The notes below the pieces were generated by a model. The model did no database searches. It was not told the DNA's origin and saw only the letters and a list, made by a program, of their open reading frames with translations. Below, piece after piece: positions 54,653 through 63,283 of a stretch of DNA of 64,000 nucleotides (positions are counted from its first letter, which is position 1; each line of letters opens with the position of its first letter). The DNA lies in NCBI RefSeq assembly GCF_041053055.1, contig NZ_CP163443.1, positions 5,377,001 to 5,441,000 on the forward strand, given 5' to 3'. The position numbers were made by a program, and so were the translations under genes. This DNA is from Streptomyces sp. R41 (GTDB lineage: Bacteria > Actinomycetota > Actinomycetes > Streptomycetales > Streptomycetaceae).

Positions 54653-55702
54653 GTGCAGCTACTCCCCGAAGGCGCCCGGCGGCTGGCCGCGTGGTGTGTC
54701 GTGCTCCTGCTCGTCGCCGGTGTGGCGTGGGTCGGGATCCGGCTGTGCGGGCAGCTTCGTACGGCGGTGGTGCCGGTGCTGCTCGCCCTGCTCGGGACCG
54801 CGCTGCTCAGGCCGCTGTTCCGGCAGCTGGTGAAGGTGCGGGTCAACCGGTCGCTCGCCGCCGGGCTCACCTGTGTCGCCGTGGTCGTGGTCGTCGGCGG
54901 CGCCGTCTACATCGTCGTCGCCGCGCTCATCGACACGGGCGACCAGATCGTCGCCTCGCTCAAGCAGGCGGCGAAGTCCGTCGCGGAGCACTTCGGGGCG
55001 GCGGGCACCTCCCTCGACGATCTCGCCTCCAACTCCAAGGACCTGCTGACCAAGTTCGGCGGCACGGCCGTGTCCAATGTCATCAGCGGCGTGAGCGTGG
55101 TGGGCGAGTCCATCGCCATCGCCGTACTCGCCCTGCTGCTCGTCTTCTTCTTCCTGCGGGACTCGCACCGCGCGGGCGACACACTCCGGTCGCTCGCGCC
55201 GCGCGGCACCGCCGACACGGTCGAAGCCATGGCCCGGCGCGCCTTCCGGGCCGTCGAGGGGTTCATGCGCGGGACGACGCTCATCGCGCTCATCGACGCG
55301 CTCTGCATCACCATCGGGCTGCTGATCCTGCGCGTCCCGGGCGCCGCGGGGCTGGGTGCGCTCGTCTTCGTGACCGCCTACATCCCGTATCTCGGCGCGT
55401 TCCTCTCCGGCTCGGTGGCCGTGCTGGTCGCGCTCGCGGACCGGGGGTTCGTCATCGCGCTGTGGGCGCTCGGGGTCGTCCTCGCCGTGCAGGTCCTGGA
55501 GGGGCATGTGCTGCAGCCGATGATCCAGAGCCGGACGGTGCAGATGCATCCGGCGGTGGTGATGCTCGCGATCACGGGGGGCGCGTCCGTCGCCGGAATC
55601 CTGGGCATGCTGCTCGCCGTCCCGCTGACGGCTGCCGCGTTCGGGGTCCTCTCCGAGCTGCGTACGCGTTACGCCCCGCCGGACGGTTCGGCGGGCTCGT
55701 AG
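54653..55702 (+). CDS. AI-2E family permease
   Basis: 349 residues with about 7-8 membrane helices (for example WCVVLLLVAGVAWVGIRL and AIAVLALLLVFFFLRD). The segment VTAYIPYLGAFLSGSVAVLV is the AI-2E signature near the C-terminus. Members export small molecules or act as Na+/H+-type antiporters; the autoinducer-2 label comes from one E. coli protein and need not apply. Start GTG 54653. Its last 34 bases overlap the convergent phosphatase gene. Confidence 0.85.
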   Translation: MQLLPEGARRLAAWCVVLLLVAGVAWVGIRLCGQLRTAVVPVLLALLGTALLRPLFRQLVKVRVNRSLAAGLTCVAVVVVVGGAVYIVVAALIDTGDQIVASLKQAAKSVAEHFGAAGTSLDDLASNSKDLLTKFGGTAVSNVISGVSVVGESIAIAVLALLLVFFFLRDSHRAGDTLRSLAPRGTADTVEAMARRAFRAVEGFMRGTTLIALIDALCITIGLLILRVPGAAGLGALVFVTAYIPYLGAFLSGSVAVLVALADRGFVIALWALGVVLAVQVLEGHVLQPMIQSRTVQMHPAVVMLAITGGASVAGILGMLLAVPLTAAAFGVLSELRTRYAPPDGSAGS

Positions 55703-57849
55703 AACTCGAACCAGATGCTCTTCCCCTCGCCCCGGGGATCCACGCCCCACGACTCCGCGAGGAGCTCCACGAGAACCAATCCCCGCCCGGAGGACGCGAG
55801 TTCGCCGGGATGGCGCCGGTGCGGCAGGTCGTCGCTGGCGTCGGTGACCTCGACCCGCATCCGCCGCTTGCCCGGATCGCCGGTCACCTCGGCGACGAGC
55901 AGCGCGTCGGCGTCGGTGTGCACGAGGACGTTGGTGACGATCTCCGAGACGAGCAGGACCGCGGAGTCGAGCTGGTCCTCGGAGGCCCAGTCGTGGAGGA
56001 GTTCCCGCAGCTGCTGGCGGGCCCCGGCGACCCGCTCGGGCTCCGCCTGCGCCACGGTCAGCATCGTGCGCCGCATCGGCGGCCGCACGGCCGTGACCGT
56101 GTCGCCGCAGCCGCAGCCCGGCGCCACCCGGCACAGCAGCAGTACGGCGATGTCGTCCTCGCGCCGGTCGGCCAGCGGTCCGGTGGTGTGGTGCGAGGAG
56201 GGCCCGTGCACGGCCTGGACCAGGGCGTCGGCGAGGGACTCCATGTCGCCGTCGTGGGACTCGAGGGTCCGGCGGATGCGCCGCCAGCCGGTTTCGAGGT
56301 CGTGGCCTCCGGTCTCGATGAGCCCGTCGGTGCAGATCAGCATGGTTTCGCCGGGCTCCAGGACGAGCCGGGTCGTCGGGTAGTCGGCGTCCGGGTCGAT
56401 GCCGAGCGGCAGCCCGCCCGCGGTCGGCCGCATCAGCACGGTCCCGTCGGCCATGCGTATCGCGGGGTCCGGGTGCCCGGCGCGGGCGATGTCGAGCGTC
56501 CCGGTCGCCGGGTCGACCTCGACGTACAGGCAGGTCGCGAAGCGCAGGTCGGCGCCGTCGCCCTCCTCGCTGCCCGCGCCGCCGTTCGTACCGCCGCCGC
56601 TCGAGCCGTACGTCACCGAGTCCGTGACCCCGTACAGGAAGCGCGAGGCCCGGGAGAGCACCGCGTCCGGGCGGTGGCCCTCGGCAGCGTACGCGCGCAG
56701 GGCTATGCGGAGCTGGCCCATCAGGCCGGCCGCGCGGACGTCGTGGCCCTGGACATCGCCGATGACGAGGGCGAAGCGGCCGGTCGGGAGCGGGATCATG
56801 TCGTACCAGTCGCCGCCGACCTGGAGGCCGCCACCGGTGGGCACGTAGCGGGCGGCGACGGTCATGCCCGGGATCTCGGGGCCCAGTGTGGGCAGCATCG
56901 AGCGCTGGAGGCCGTCGGTCAGCTCCCGCTCGGTCTCGGCGGCTCCGGCCCGCGAGAGGGCCTGCGCGAGCATGCGGGCGACGGTCGTCAGAACCGAGCG
57001 CTCGTCGGGCGTGAAGGTGACGGGGTACGTGAAGGCCGCCATCCACGCGCCCATGGTGCGCCCCGCGACGGTGAGCGGCAGGAACGCCCAGGACTGGCGG
57101 CCGAAGTGCTGGGCGAGCGGCCAGGAGACCGGGTAGCGCTCCTTGTACTCCTCGGGGGAGGAGAGGTACACGGCACGGCCCGTGCGGACGACTTCCGCGG
57201 CCGGGTAGTCCGTGGCCAGGGACATGTGGGTGAAGGGCCCCTCGTCCCCGGGCTGCTGTCCGTGGTGCCCGATGACGGTCAGCCGCTCGCCCTCCGCGCC
57301 GAAGACGGCGAGCCCGTCCGGCGAGAACCCCGGCATCGACAGGCCGGCCGCGACCCGCAGTACCTCCGTCGTGGACCGCGCCTCGGCGAGCGCCCGCCCC
57401 GCGTCCAGCAGGAACGCCTCCCGCGAGCGGCGCCAGTCGCCGGTGACGGGGGTGCGCGCGGCGGCGCCCGGCGGCTGCTCGGTGACCTCCTGGAGGGTGC
57501 CGATCAGCTCGTACTCCCCGGTCTTCGGGTCGATGATCGGCTTGGAGCGGCTGCGGACGGTGCGGATCACCCGGCCGTGCTCGTCCATGATCCGCATCCG
57601 GGCCTCGGCGAGGGTGCCCTCGGCGACGGCGAGCTGCACGACCCCGTCGATCTCGTTCCAGTCGACGGGATGGAAACGGGCGCGTGCGCCCGCCTCGGTG
57701 AGCGTGGTGTGCTCCGCGGGCAGCCCGATGAGCCGGGCGGCCTCGGCGTCGAAGGTGACCAGCCCCGCGGCGTTGTCCCAGCGCCACAGGCCGGTCGCGA
57801 GGGCGGCCAGGACGTCCCCCACGGCGGGCAGGGGCTCACCAGTGCGCAT
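55669..57849 (-). CDS. PAS-GAF-SpoIIE phosphatase fused to HATPase anti-sigma-type domain
   Basis: 726 residues. Domains in order: PAS-like (about 10-130), GAF (about 145-300), SpoIIE/PP2C phosphatase (about 320-545, with VGGDWYDMIPLPTGRFALVI and MLICTDGLIETGG), and an RsbW-like ATPase (about 595-720, with VSEIVTNVLVHTDAD). Such proteins dephosphorylate anti-sigma antagonists and may also phosphorylate them, so one protein could be both switch and reset. No signal peptide or membrane helix. Overlaps the AI-2E gene tail to tail. Confidence 0.92.
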   Translation of the reverse strand: MRTGEPLPAVGDVLAALATGLWRWDNAAGLVTFDAEAARLIGLPAEHTTLTEAGARARFHPVDWNEIDGVVQLAVAEGTLAEARMRIMDEHGRVIRTVRSRSKPIIDPKTGEYELIGTLQEVTEQPPGAAARTPVTGDWRRSREAFLLDAGRALAEARSTTEVLRVAAGLSMPGFSPDGLAVFGAEGERLTVIGHHGQQPGDEGPFTHMSLATDYPAAEVVRTGRAVYLSSPEEYKERYPVSWPLAQHFGRQSWAFLPLTVAGRTMGAWMAAFTYPVTFTPDERSVLTTVARMLAQALSRAGAAETERELTDGLQRSMLPTLGPEIPGMTVAARYVPTGGGLQVGGDWYDMIPLPTGRFALVIGDVQGHDVRAAGLMGQLRIALRAYAAEGHRPDAVLSRASRFLYGVTDSVTYGSSGGGTNGGAGSEEGDGADLRFATCLYVEVDPATGTLDIARAGHPDPAIRMADGTVLMRPTAGGLPLGIDPDADYPTTRLVLEPGETMLICTDGLIETGGHDLETGWRRIRRTLESHDGDMESLADALVQAVHGPSSHHTTGPLADRREDDIAVLLLCRVAPGCGCGDTVTAVRPPMRRTMLTVAQAEPERVAGARQQLRELLHDWASEDQLDSAVLLVSEIVTNVLVHTDADALLVAEVTGDPGKRRMRVEVTDASDDLPHRRHPGELASSGRGLVLVELLAESWGVDPRGEGKSIWFEFYEPAEPSGGA

Positions 57850-57954
57850 TGCCCCACTGTATGAAGAGGTGATCGATACCTGCCACCGAGAGTATGGGGA
57901 GTGGCGATCTTGGGGTGCCCGGTACCCTTGGGAGGTCCGGGCCTCGGCCCCGAC

Positions 57955-57968
57955 GTTTCACGTGAAAC
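57955..57968. other. parS site, chromosome segregation
   Basis: GTTTCACGTGAAAC, a second perfect parS, between the phosphatase gene and aspS, 62 bases before the aspS start. Confidence 0.9.
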
Positions 57969-58029
57969 AGACCCGGATGAGCAGATCCGGATCATCAGCC
58001 CCCAATCCGCGAAGACTGGATGAACGACG

Positions 58030-59790
58030 ATGCATCGGTACAGGTCCCACACCTGCGGCGAGCTCCGCGCCTCTGACGTCGAAAGCGACGTCCGGCTGAG
58101 CGGCTGGCTGCACAATCGCCGAGACCTGGGTGGCATCCTCTTCATCGATCTGCGCGACCACTACGGCATCACGCAGCTGGTCGCCCGCCCCGGCACGCCC
58201 GCCTACGAGGCCCTCGACAAGCTCTCCAAGGAGTCGACGGTCCGCGTCGACGGCAAGGTCGTCTCGCGCGGCGCGGAGAACGTGAACACGGACCTGCCCA
58301 CCGGCGAGATCGAGGTCGAGGTGAGCGAGGTCGAGCTGCTCGGCGCGGCCGCCCCGCTCCCGTTCACGATCAACGCCGAGGACGGGGTCAACGAGGAGCG
58401 GCGCCTGGAGTACCGCTTCCTGGACCTGCGCCGTGAGCGCATGCACCGCAACATCATGCTGCGTACGGCCGTGATCTCGGCGATCCGTCACAAGATGACG
58501 GCGCTGGGCTTCAACGAGATGGCGACGCCGATCCTGTCCGCCACCTCCCCCGAGGGCGCCCGCGACTTCGTCGTGCCCTCCCGCCTGAACCCGGGCAAGT
58601 TCTACGCCCTCCCCCAGGCCCCGCAGCAGTTCAAGCAGCTGCTGATGATCTCCGGCTTCGACCGCTACTTCCAGATCGCGCCCTGCTTCCGCGACGAGGA
58701 CGCGCGCGCGGACCGCTCGCCGGGCGAGTTCTACCAGCTCGACGTGGAGATGAGCTTCGTCGAGCAGGAGGACGTCTTCCAGCCGATCGAGAAGCTCATG
58801 ACGGAGCTCTTCGAGGAGTTCGGGAACGGCCGTCATGTGACGTCCCCCTTCCCGCGCATCGCGTTCCGCGAGGCGATGCTGAAGTACGGCTCCGACAAGC
58901 CGGACCTGCGGGCCCAGCTGGAGCTCGTCGACATCACCGACATCTTCGAGGGCTCGGAGTTCAAGGCCTTCGCGGGCAAGCACGTCCGCGCGCTGCCGGT
59001 GCCGGACGTGGCGTCGCAGCCCCGGAAGTTCTTCGACCAGCTCGGCGACTTCGCGGTCTCGCTGGGCGCGAAGGGCCTGGCCTGGGTCCGTGTCGCCGAG
59101 GACGGCTCCCTGACGGGCCCGATCGCGAAGTTCCTGACGGAGGAGAACGTCGCGGAGCTGACGAAGCGCCTGTCGCTGTCGGCCGGCCATGCGGTCTTCT
59201 TCGGCGCGGGCGAGTTCGACGAGGTCTCGAAGATCATGGGCGCGGTGCGGGTGGAAGCCGCCAAGCGCGCCGGTCACTTCGAGGAGAACGTCTTCCGCTT
59301 CTGCTGGATCGTCGACTTCCCGATGTACGAGAAGGACGAGGACGGGAAGATCGACTTCTCGCACAACCCCTTCTCGATGCCGCAGGGCGGCCTGGAGTCC
59401 CTGGAGACCCAGGACCCGCTGGACATCCTCGGCTGGCAGTACGACATCGTCTGCAACGGCGTCGAGCTGTCCTCCGGCGCGATCCGGAACCACGAGCCCG
59501 AGATCATGCTCAAGGCCTTCGAGATCGCGGGCTACGAACGTGAGACCGTCGAGGAGCAGTTCGCCGGCATGCTCCGCGCCTTCCGCTTCGGCGCCCCGCC
59601 GCACGGCGGCATCGCCCCGGGCGTCGACCGCATCGTCATGCTGCTCGCGGACGAGCCGAACATCCGCGAGACGATCGCGTTCCCGCTCAACGGCAACGCG
59701 CAGGACCTGATGATGGGCGCGCCGACGGAGCTGGACGAGACCCGTCTGCGGGAGCTGCACCTCTCCGTGCGCAAGCCGCAGCCGAAGTAG
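58030..59790 (+). CDS. aspS: Aspartyl-tRNA synthetase
   Basis: 586 residues, the bacterial class with a GAD insertion domain. Class II motifs: motif 2 [20 protein letters not shown] and motif 3 [14 protein letters not shown]. The N-terminal anticodon-binding OB fold starts [10 protein letters not shown] and has [20 protein letters not shown]. It charges tRNA-Asp; in actinobacteria with GatCAB it may also charge tRNA-Asn, which sequence reading cannot settle. A parS lies in the promoter region. A terminator follows. Confidence 0.97.
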   Translation: MHRYRSHTCGELRASDVESDVRLSGWLHNRRDLGGILFIDLRDHYGITQLVARPGTPAYEALDKLSKESTVRVDGKVVSRGAENVNTDLPTGEIEVEVSEVELLGAAAPLPFTINAEDGVNEERRLEYRFLDLRRERMHRNIMLRTAVISAIRHKMTALGFNEMATPILSATSPEGARDFVVPSRLNPGKFYALPQAPQQFKQLLMISGFDRYFQIAPCFRDEDARADRSPGEFYQLDVEMSFVEQEDVFQPIEKLMTELFEEFGNGRHVTSPFPRIAFREAMLKYGSDKPDLRAQLELVDITDIFEGSEFKAFAGKHVRALPVPDVASQPRKFFDQLGDFAVSLGAKGLAWVRVAEDGSLTGPIAKFLTEENVAELTKRLSLSAGHAVFFGAGEFDEVSKIMGAVRVEAAKRAGHFEENVFRFCWIVDFPMYEKDEDGKIDFSHNPFSMPQGGLESLETQDPLDILGWQYDIVCNGVELSSGAIRNHEPEIMLKAFEIAGYERETVEEQFAGMLRAFRFGAPPHGGIAPGVDRIVMLLADEPNIRETIAFPLNGNAQDLMMGAPTELDETRLRELHLSVRKPQPK

Positions 59791-59806
59791 TTCTTCGTGT
59801 GAGGGC

Positions 59807-59840
59807 GGCCCGGAACCGGTGTCGGTTCCGGGCCACTTTC
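59807..59840 (+). terminator. Hairpin terminator after aspS
   Basis: GGCCCGGAACC pairs with GGTTCCGGGCC around GGTGTC. Nearly the same stem is used after the next gene at 60881. Confidence 0.85.
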
Positions 59841-59893
59841 GCGTGAGCACGCAAATCACAGTCCTCACCCACGTCATTGACAGGTACCGTCCC

Positions 59894-59899
59894 TAGCGT
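59894..59899 (+). promoter_or_regulatory. -10 element TAGCGT of a leaderless promoter
   Basis: TAGCGT-N7-ATG before the dioxygenase gene. Confidence 0.55.
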
Positions 59900-59906
59900 C
59901 CGGCCC

Positions 59907-60857
59907 ATGACTGAGACCCAAGGACCGGCGCACAAACGGAACATGACGCGACGCAAGGTCGTCGTCGCAGGTGGAGCGGCCGTCGCGGCCGTGGGCGTGG
60001 GCGGCGGCATCGCCGTGAACGCGTTCGCGGGCGAGACGAGCACCGACACCTCGTCATCGTCGTCGAGCGCCGAGACGTGTTACAAGCTCACCACGGAGAC
60101 CACCGAGGGCCCGTACTACATCGACGCGGACAAGATCCGCCAGGACATCACCGAGGACCAAGAGGGCATCCCCATGACCCTCGAGCTCAAGGTGATCGAC
60201 GCGGAGACCTGCAAGCCCCTCAAGAACGCGGCCGTCGACATCTGGCACTGCACGGCACTCGGCGTGTACTCCGGCTACGAGTCGATGGGCAGCGGCGGCG
60301 CGGGTGGCGGTGGCACGCCGCCGTCCGGTGCTCCCTCCGACGCCCCCTCGGGCACGCCCACGGGCGAGCCCCCGTCCGGCGCGCCCTCGGGCGGCACCGG
60401 CGGCGGCCACTCCGAGCCCACCGACGACGAGCGCTACCTGCGCGGCACCTGGAAGACCGACAAGCACGGTTACGTCACCTTCAGGACGATCTTCCCGGGC
60501 TGGTACCAGGGCCGCTGCGTGCACATCCACGTGAAGGTCCACGTGGACGGCGAGTGGACCTCCGCCGGCTACGAGGGCGGCCACACCTGCCACACCGGCC
60601 AGCTCTTCTTCGCCGAGAAGGCGGTCCTGGCCTCGGCGGAGGTGCCCCCGTACTCCACGAACACCACCACCCGCACGACCCTCACCGAGGACACGATCTA
60701 CCCCCAGAACGGCCACGAGGGCGGCCTCCTCTACCTCAAGTACAACAAGAACAACATCGCCAAGGGCGTCCACGCCCACCTGACGATGGGCGTCGCCCCG
60801 GACGAGACCCACGACAGCACGGACACCCAGCCGAGCACGTCGGCGTCGGCGAGCTGA
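59907..60857 (+). CDS. Exported intradiol ring-cleavage dioxygenase
   Basis: 316 residues. A twin-arginine-type signal (TRRKVVVAGGAAVAAVGVGG) starts the protein. The catalytic domain has the non-heme iron tyrosines and histidines in ALGVYSGY and FPGWYQGRCVHIHVKVH, as in catechol 1,2-dioxygenase-like enzymes. A Gly/Pro/Ser-rich insert of about 40 residues interrupts the fold near residue 135. Tat export of a pre-folded iron enzyme is usual for this extracellular class, found in soil actinobacteria that attack lignin-derived aromatics. Confidence 0.9.
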   Translation: MTETQGPAHKRNMTRRKVVVAGGAAVAAVGVGGGIAVNAFAGETSTDTSSSSSSAETCYKLTTETTEGPYYIDADKIRQDITEDQEGIPMTLELKVIDAETCKPLKNAAVDIWHCTALGVYSGYESMGSGGAGGGGTPPSGAPSDAPSGTPTGEPPSGAPSGGTGGGHSEPTDDERYLRGTWKTDKHGYVTFRTIFPGWYQGRCVHIHVKVHVDGEWTSAGYEGGHTCHTGQLFFAEKAVLASAEVPPYSTNTTTRTTLTEDTIYPQNGHEGGLLYLKYNKNNIAKGVHAHLTMGVAPDETHDSTDTQPSTSASAS

Positions 60858-60880
60858 TCCTCGTACGGACTTGACACGAG

Positions 60881-60915
60881 GGGCCCGGAACCAGCCCGGT
60901 TCCGGGCCCTTCCCC
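60881..60915 (+). terminator. Hairpin terminator after the dioxygenase gene
   Basis: GGGCCCGGAACC pairs with GGTTCCGGGCCC around AGCCC, followed by TTCC. Confidence 0.85.
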
Positions 60916-60939
60916 ATGCCCTCTTGGTTGTCCTGCCGC

Positions 60940-61479
60940 TCAGATCACCTTGAGCAGGCCGTTGCCGCCCAGCAGGACCAGGGTGCTCTGGGTGAGGCCG
61001 ACCGAGGAGGGCAGGATCATCCTGCTGCCCGTGGTCGTGGGGCGTGTGGAGGCGCCGGGCAGGACCCAGACCGCGCCGAGCGAGAGGTTCTCCCCGGATG
61101 CGCTGATGAAGAGCTCCGGCTTGCCGTCGCGGTTGATGTCGGCGGCCGAAACCGTGGTCCCGAAGAAGTCGTCGGTCTCCGAGCTGCCCGGCATGCCGGA
61201 GGTGTTCTGCGTGATGGTCTTCCGCCGGGTCGTCGTGAGTCCGGACGCGGATCCGTACAGCACGACGACCGCACCGGCGCTTTCCTTGCCGGACACGTTC
61301 GCGCCGGGAGCGGGCAGAACGGCGTCGCGATACCCGTCACCGTTGAAGTCGCGGGGAACCGGCCCGTGCACGGCGGCGGCGGGAGCGGCGGGCAGCAGCG
61401 CGCCCCCGACCACCCCGGCCAGCACGATCGCCGCGGCTCTCCACCAGCCTCTGGTTCTGGTCATGCGAGCATGTGTCAT
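60940..61479 (-). CDS. Short exported FG-GAP repeat protein
   Basis: 179 residues. A signal peptide (WWRAAAIVLAGVVGGALL, cut after APAAA) precedes only about two FG-GAP/integrin-like repeats: DFNGDGYRDAVLPAPG and DINRDGKPELFISASG, each with a calcium-type DxNxDG loop. Related Streptomyces proteins are usually 400-500 residues with about seven repeats to close a propeller, so this is either a truncated relict or a small part of a larger assembly. ATG 61479 has GGAGGGG before it. Confidence 0.75.
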   Translation of the reverse strand: MTHARMTRTRGWWRAAAIVLAGVVGGALLPAAPAAAVHGPVPRDFNGDGYRDAVLPAPGANVSGKESAGAVVVLYGSASGLTTTRRKTITQNTSGMPGSSETDDFFGTTVSAADINRDGKPELFISASGENLSLGAVWVLPGASTRPTTTGSRMILPSSVGLTQSTLVLLGGNGLLKVI

Positions 61480-61623
61480 GTGAGCCCCTCCGCCCCAGGC
61501 GCAGCACCTGTACGCCGACATCACGCGGGGATTGTAAAGCGCCCGGGGCCGTGTGCTCCGGGCGCTCCGCTCATTGCTCAACCTGGGGGTCAGAACAGGG
61601 ACTTGTCCCCGGAGCCCTGACAG

Positions 61624-62526
61624 TCAAGGCGAGGGTTCCTGTACGTGTCCGGGCTCCGCCGCGAACAGGTCCTCCGCGCGAGCGACTGTTCCGGCCCGGT
61701 CGAGCCAGTCGTTCAGACGGTCGAGGTCGGTGCATGTGGTGATGCGTTCGCGGACGACGTCGGAGATGGGGAGGCCGCGCACCTCCAGGACACGCAGGAT
61801 GCCCTTGGCCTCTCCCCTCGCCTCACCTTCGAGGAAGGTCTTCTCAAGCAGTGTGCCCCGGCCGGGGAAGTAGTTGACGAACGTCACGATGTTCCTCCAT
61901 TTGTCTCCGGCGGGGGATGCCCCCAGGGCGCTGTCCAGGAACTGGTAGAAGTAGCTGGCGGCGTCCGGGTCCATACCCGCAAGGGCACGGCCCAGTGAGT
62001 CCAGTATGCCGTCGACGTCGGGGCTGTTGGCGTGTGCCAGGGCGGAGAACGCGGCCATCGCGGGCTTCTCGGCCGCGGTTCTCTCGTCGGCGATCACCGG
62101 GAGGTTGTCCGGCCCGACGACGAGGGGGTACGTCCGCTGCGCGGTCCAACCGCGGGCTCCGCAGTCGAATGGACCGGCTGCCCATTTGGTGGTGGCCCGG
62201 TCCCGGCAGACGACGAGAAGCAGTACGGGCAGGCCGTATTTCGCTTGGAGATAGGCGACGTAATAGGGCCAGCTCGACTCCTTCTTGCGGTCTCGTCGTT
62301 TCTGCGCCTCGACGGCGAGCAGGAAGTCGTCCCCGTCGGAGGGCCCGACACGCAGCACGGTGTCGATGTGCCGGGCCATGGGCTTGGCCTCCGTGGCGTC
62401 GGTGGCTACCGCGTAGACGGCCGCCTTCTCGGGTAACTCGATGCCCAGCAACCCGAACACGGGAGTCAGGATCTCGGGCCGCTCCTGGAAGATCCGGTGC
62501 ATGCCCTCGTGAGCTGATGTGACCAT
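61624..62526 (-). CDS. Rpn/YhgA-like PD-(D/E)xK nuclease family protein
   Basis: 300 residues. The N-terminal part contains DTVLRVGPSDGDDFLLAVEA followed by QKRRDRKKESSWPYYVAYLQ, a D...ExQ arrangement like PD-(D/E)xK nucleases of the Rpn recombination-promoting group. The C-terminal part has the GEARGEAKGILRVLEVRG and TDLDRLNDWLDRAG pattern common to these proteins. Annotators often call them transposases, but no transposase domain or inverted repeats are seen. A TAGGTT lies 6 bases before the ATG. Confidence 0.75.
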   Translation of the reverse strand: MVTSAHEGMHRIFQERPEILTPVFGLLGIELPEKAAVYAVATDATEAKPMARHIDTVLRVGPSDGDDFLLAVEAQKRRDRKKESSWPYYVAYLQAKYGLPVLLLVVCRDRATTKWAAGPFDCGARGWTAQRTYPLVVGPDNLPVIADERTAAEKPAMAAFSALAHANSPDVDGILDSLGRALAGMDPDAASYFYQFLDSALGASPAGDKWRNIVTFVNYFPGRGTLLEKTFLEGEARGEAKGILRVLEVRGLPISDVVRERITTCTDLDRLNDWLDRAGTVARAEDLFAAEPGHVQEPSP

Positions 62527-62605
62527 GTGCGCAACCTAGGTGGATCAAGGGCCAGGGCGGCCGGCCGATGTGGGGCGTTCACTCTTTCGAGATGGGAAGG
62601 AACGT

Positions 62606-63037
62606 TCACGCCGTCGCGGCCAGTTCGCACCAGATGTACTTGCCGGTGCCGACGATGTTCTTGGTGTCCCGTTGGGGGACCCAGCCCCAGGTGTCGGCGC
62701 AGGTGCGGACCAGGGTCAGGCCGCGGCCTGTTTCGGCGTCCGGGGTGGTGGGACGGGTCGGGTGCGGTGGTGTGGGGTCCGCGTCCCAGACGCCGATGCG
62801 GAGGGCGCCGTTTTCCGCGCGGAGTCTTATCGCGGCGGGGCCCTTTGTGTGTTGTACGGCGTTGGTGACCAGCTCGGTCGCCAGCAGTTCGGCGGCTTCC
62901 GTGAAGTGGGGGAGGCCGTGGGCGGCGAGGATCAGGCGGAGCGTGCGGCGGCAGATCGTGACGGCGCGGGGGTCGTTGGGGATGTAGAGGGTGTACTCCC
63001 AGGGTTCGTGGTCGGTGGGTTCTCCGTTTTTGGGCAT
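62606..63037 (-). CDS. Anti-sigma-factor-type ATP-binding protein (HATPase_c_2)
   Basis: 143 residues. An RsbW/SpoIIAB-like GHKL ATPase domain with the N-box LLATELVTNAVQHT and GRGLTLVRTCADTWG. The family binds ATP and controls a sigma factor or a BldG-type antagonist. ATG 63037 has AGGAG 6 bases before it; the earlier in-frame ATG at 63097 would add a Pro-rich tail. It is divergent from a WhiJ-like regulator gene. Confidence 0.85.
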   Translation of the reverse strand: MPKNGEPTDHEPWEYTLYIPNDPRAVTICRRTLRLILAAHGLPHFTEAAELLATELVTNAVQHTKGPAAIRLRAENGALRIGVWDADPTPPHPTRPTTPDAETGRGLTLVRTCADTWGWVPQRDTKNIVGTGKYIWCELAATA

Positions 63038-63283
63038 GCGGGACTCCTGGTCAGGGAGGGGGAGTTGGGGGCAGCTGTGGGTTTCGGGCGGTGGCATGCC
63101 GCGCCCGTCATGGCGTGACGGGGCGGTGCGCTTCCGGTGGCCCCGGGGTTCCGCAGCGTGTGCGTCGCGTCACTGACGGTAGGGCATTAATTTCTGCCAT
63201 CGCAAGCCGCTCGCGTAATCTGACCCCGGACGAGGGAGACCAACCTGTCCTCGTGGAGGGCCTGTTGAGAGGAAGAGGCGCGC

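Noticed and set aside
54592..57864. A frame of about 1090 codons on the plus strand opposite the SpoIIE phosphatase
   Set aside because: No recognisable motif, and it crosses both the AI-2E gene in another frame and the phosphatase gene; it is a shadow.
59877..59882. TTGACA as -35 box of the dioxygenase promoter
   Set aside because: It is only 11 bases from the TAGCGT -10, too close for a normal sigma-70-type promoter.
61624..62526. Transposase gene
   Set aside because: The motif pattern is PD-(D/E)xK-like and no terminal inverted repeats or target duplications are visible.
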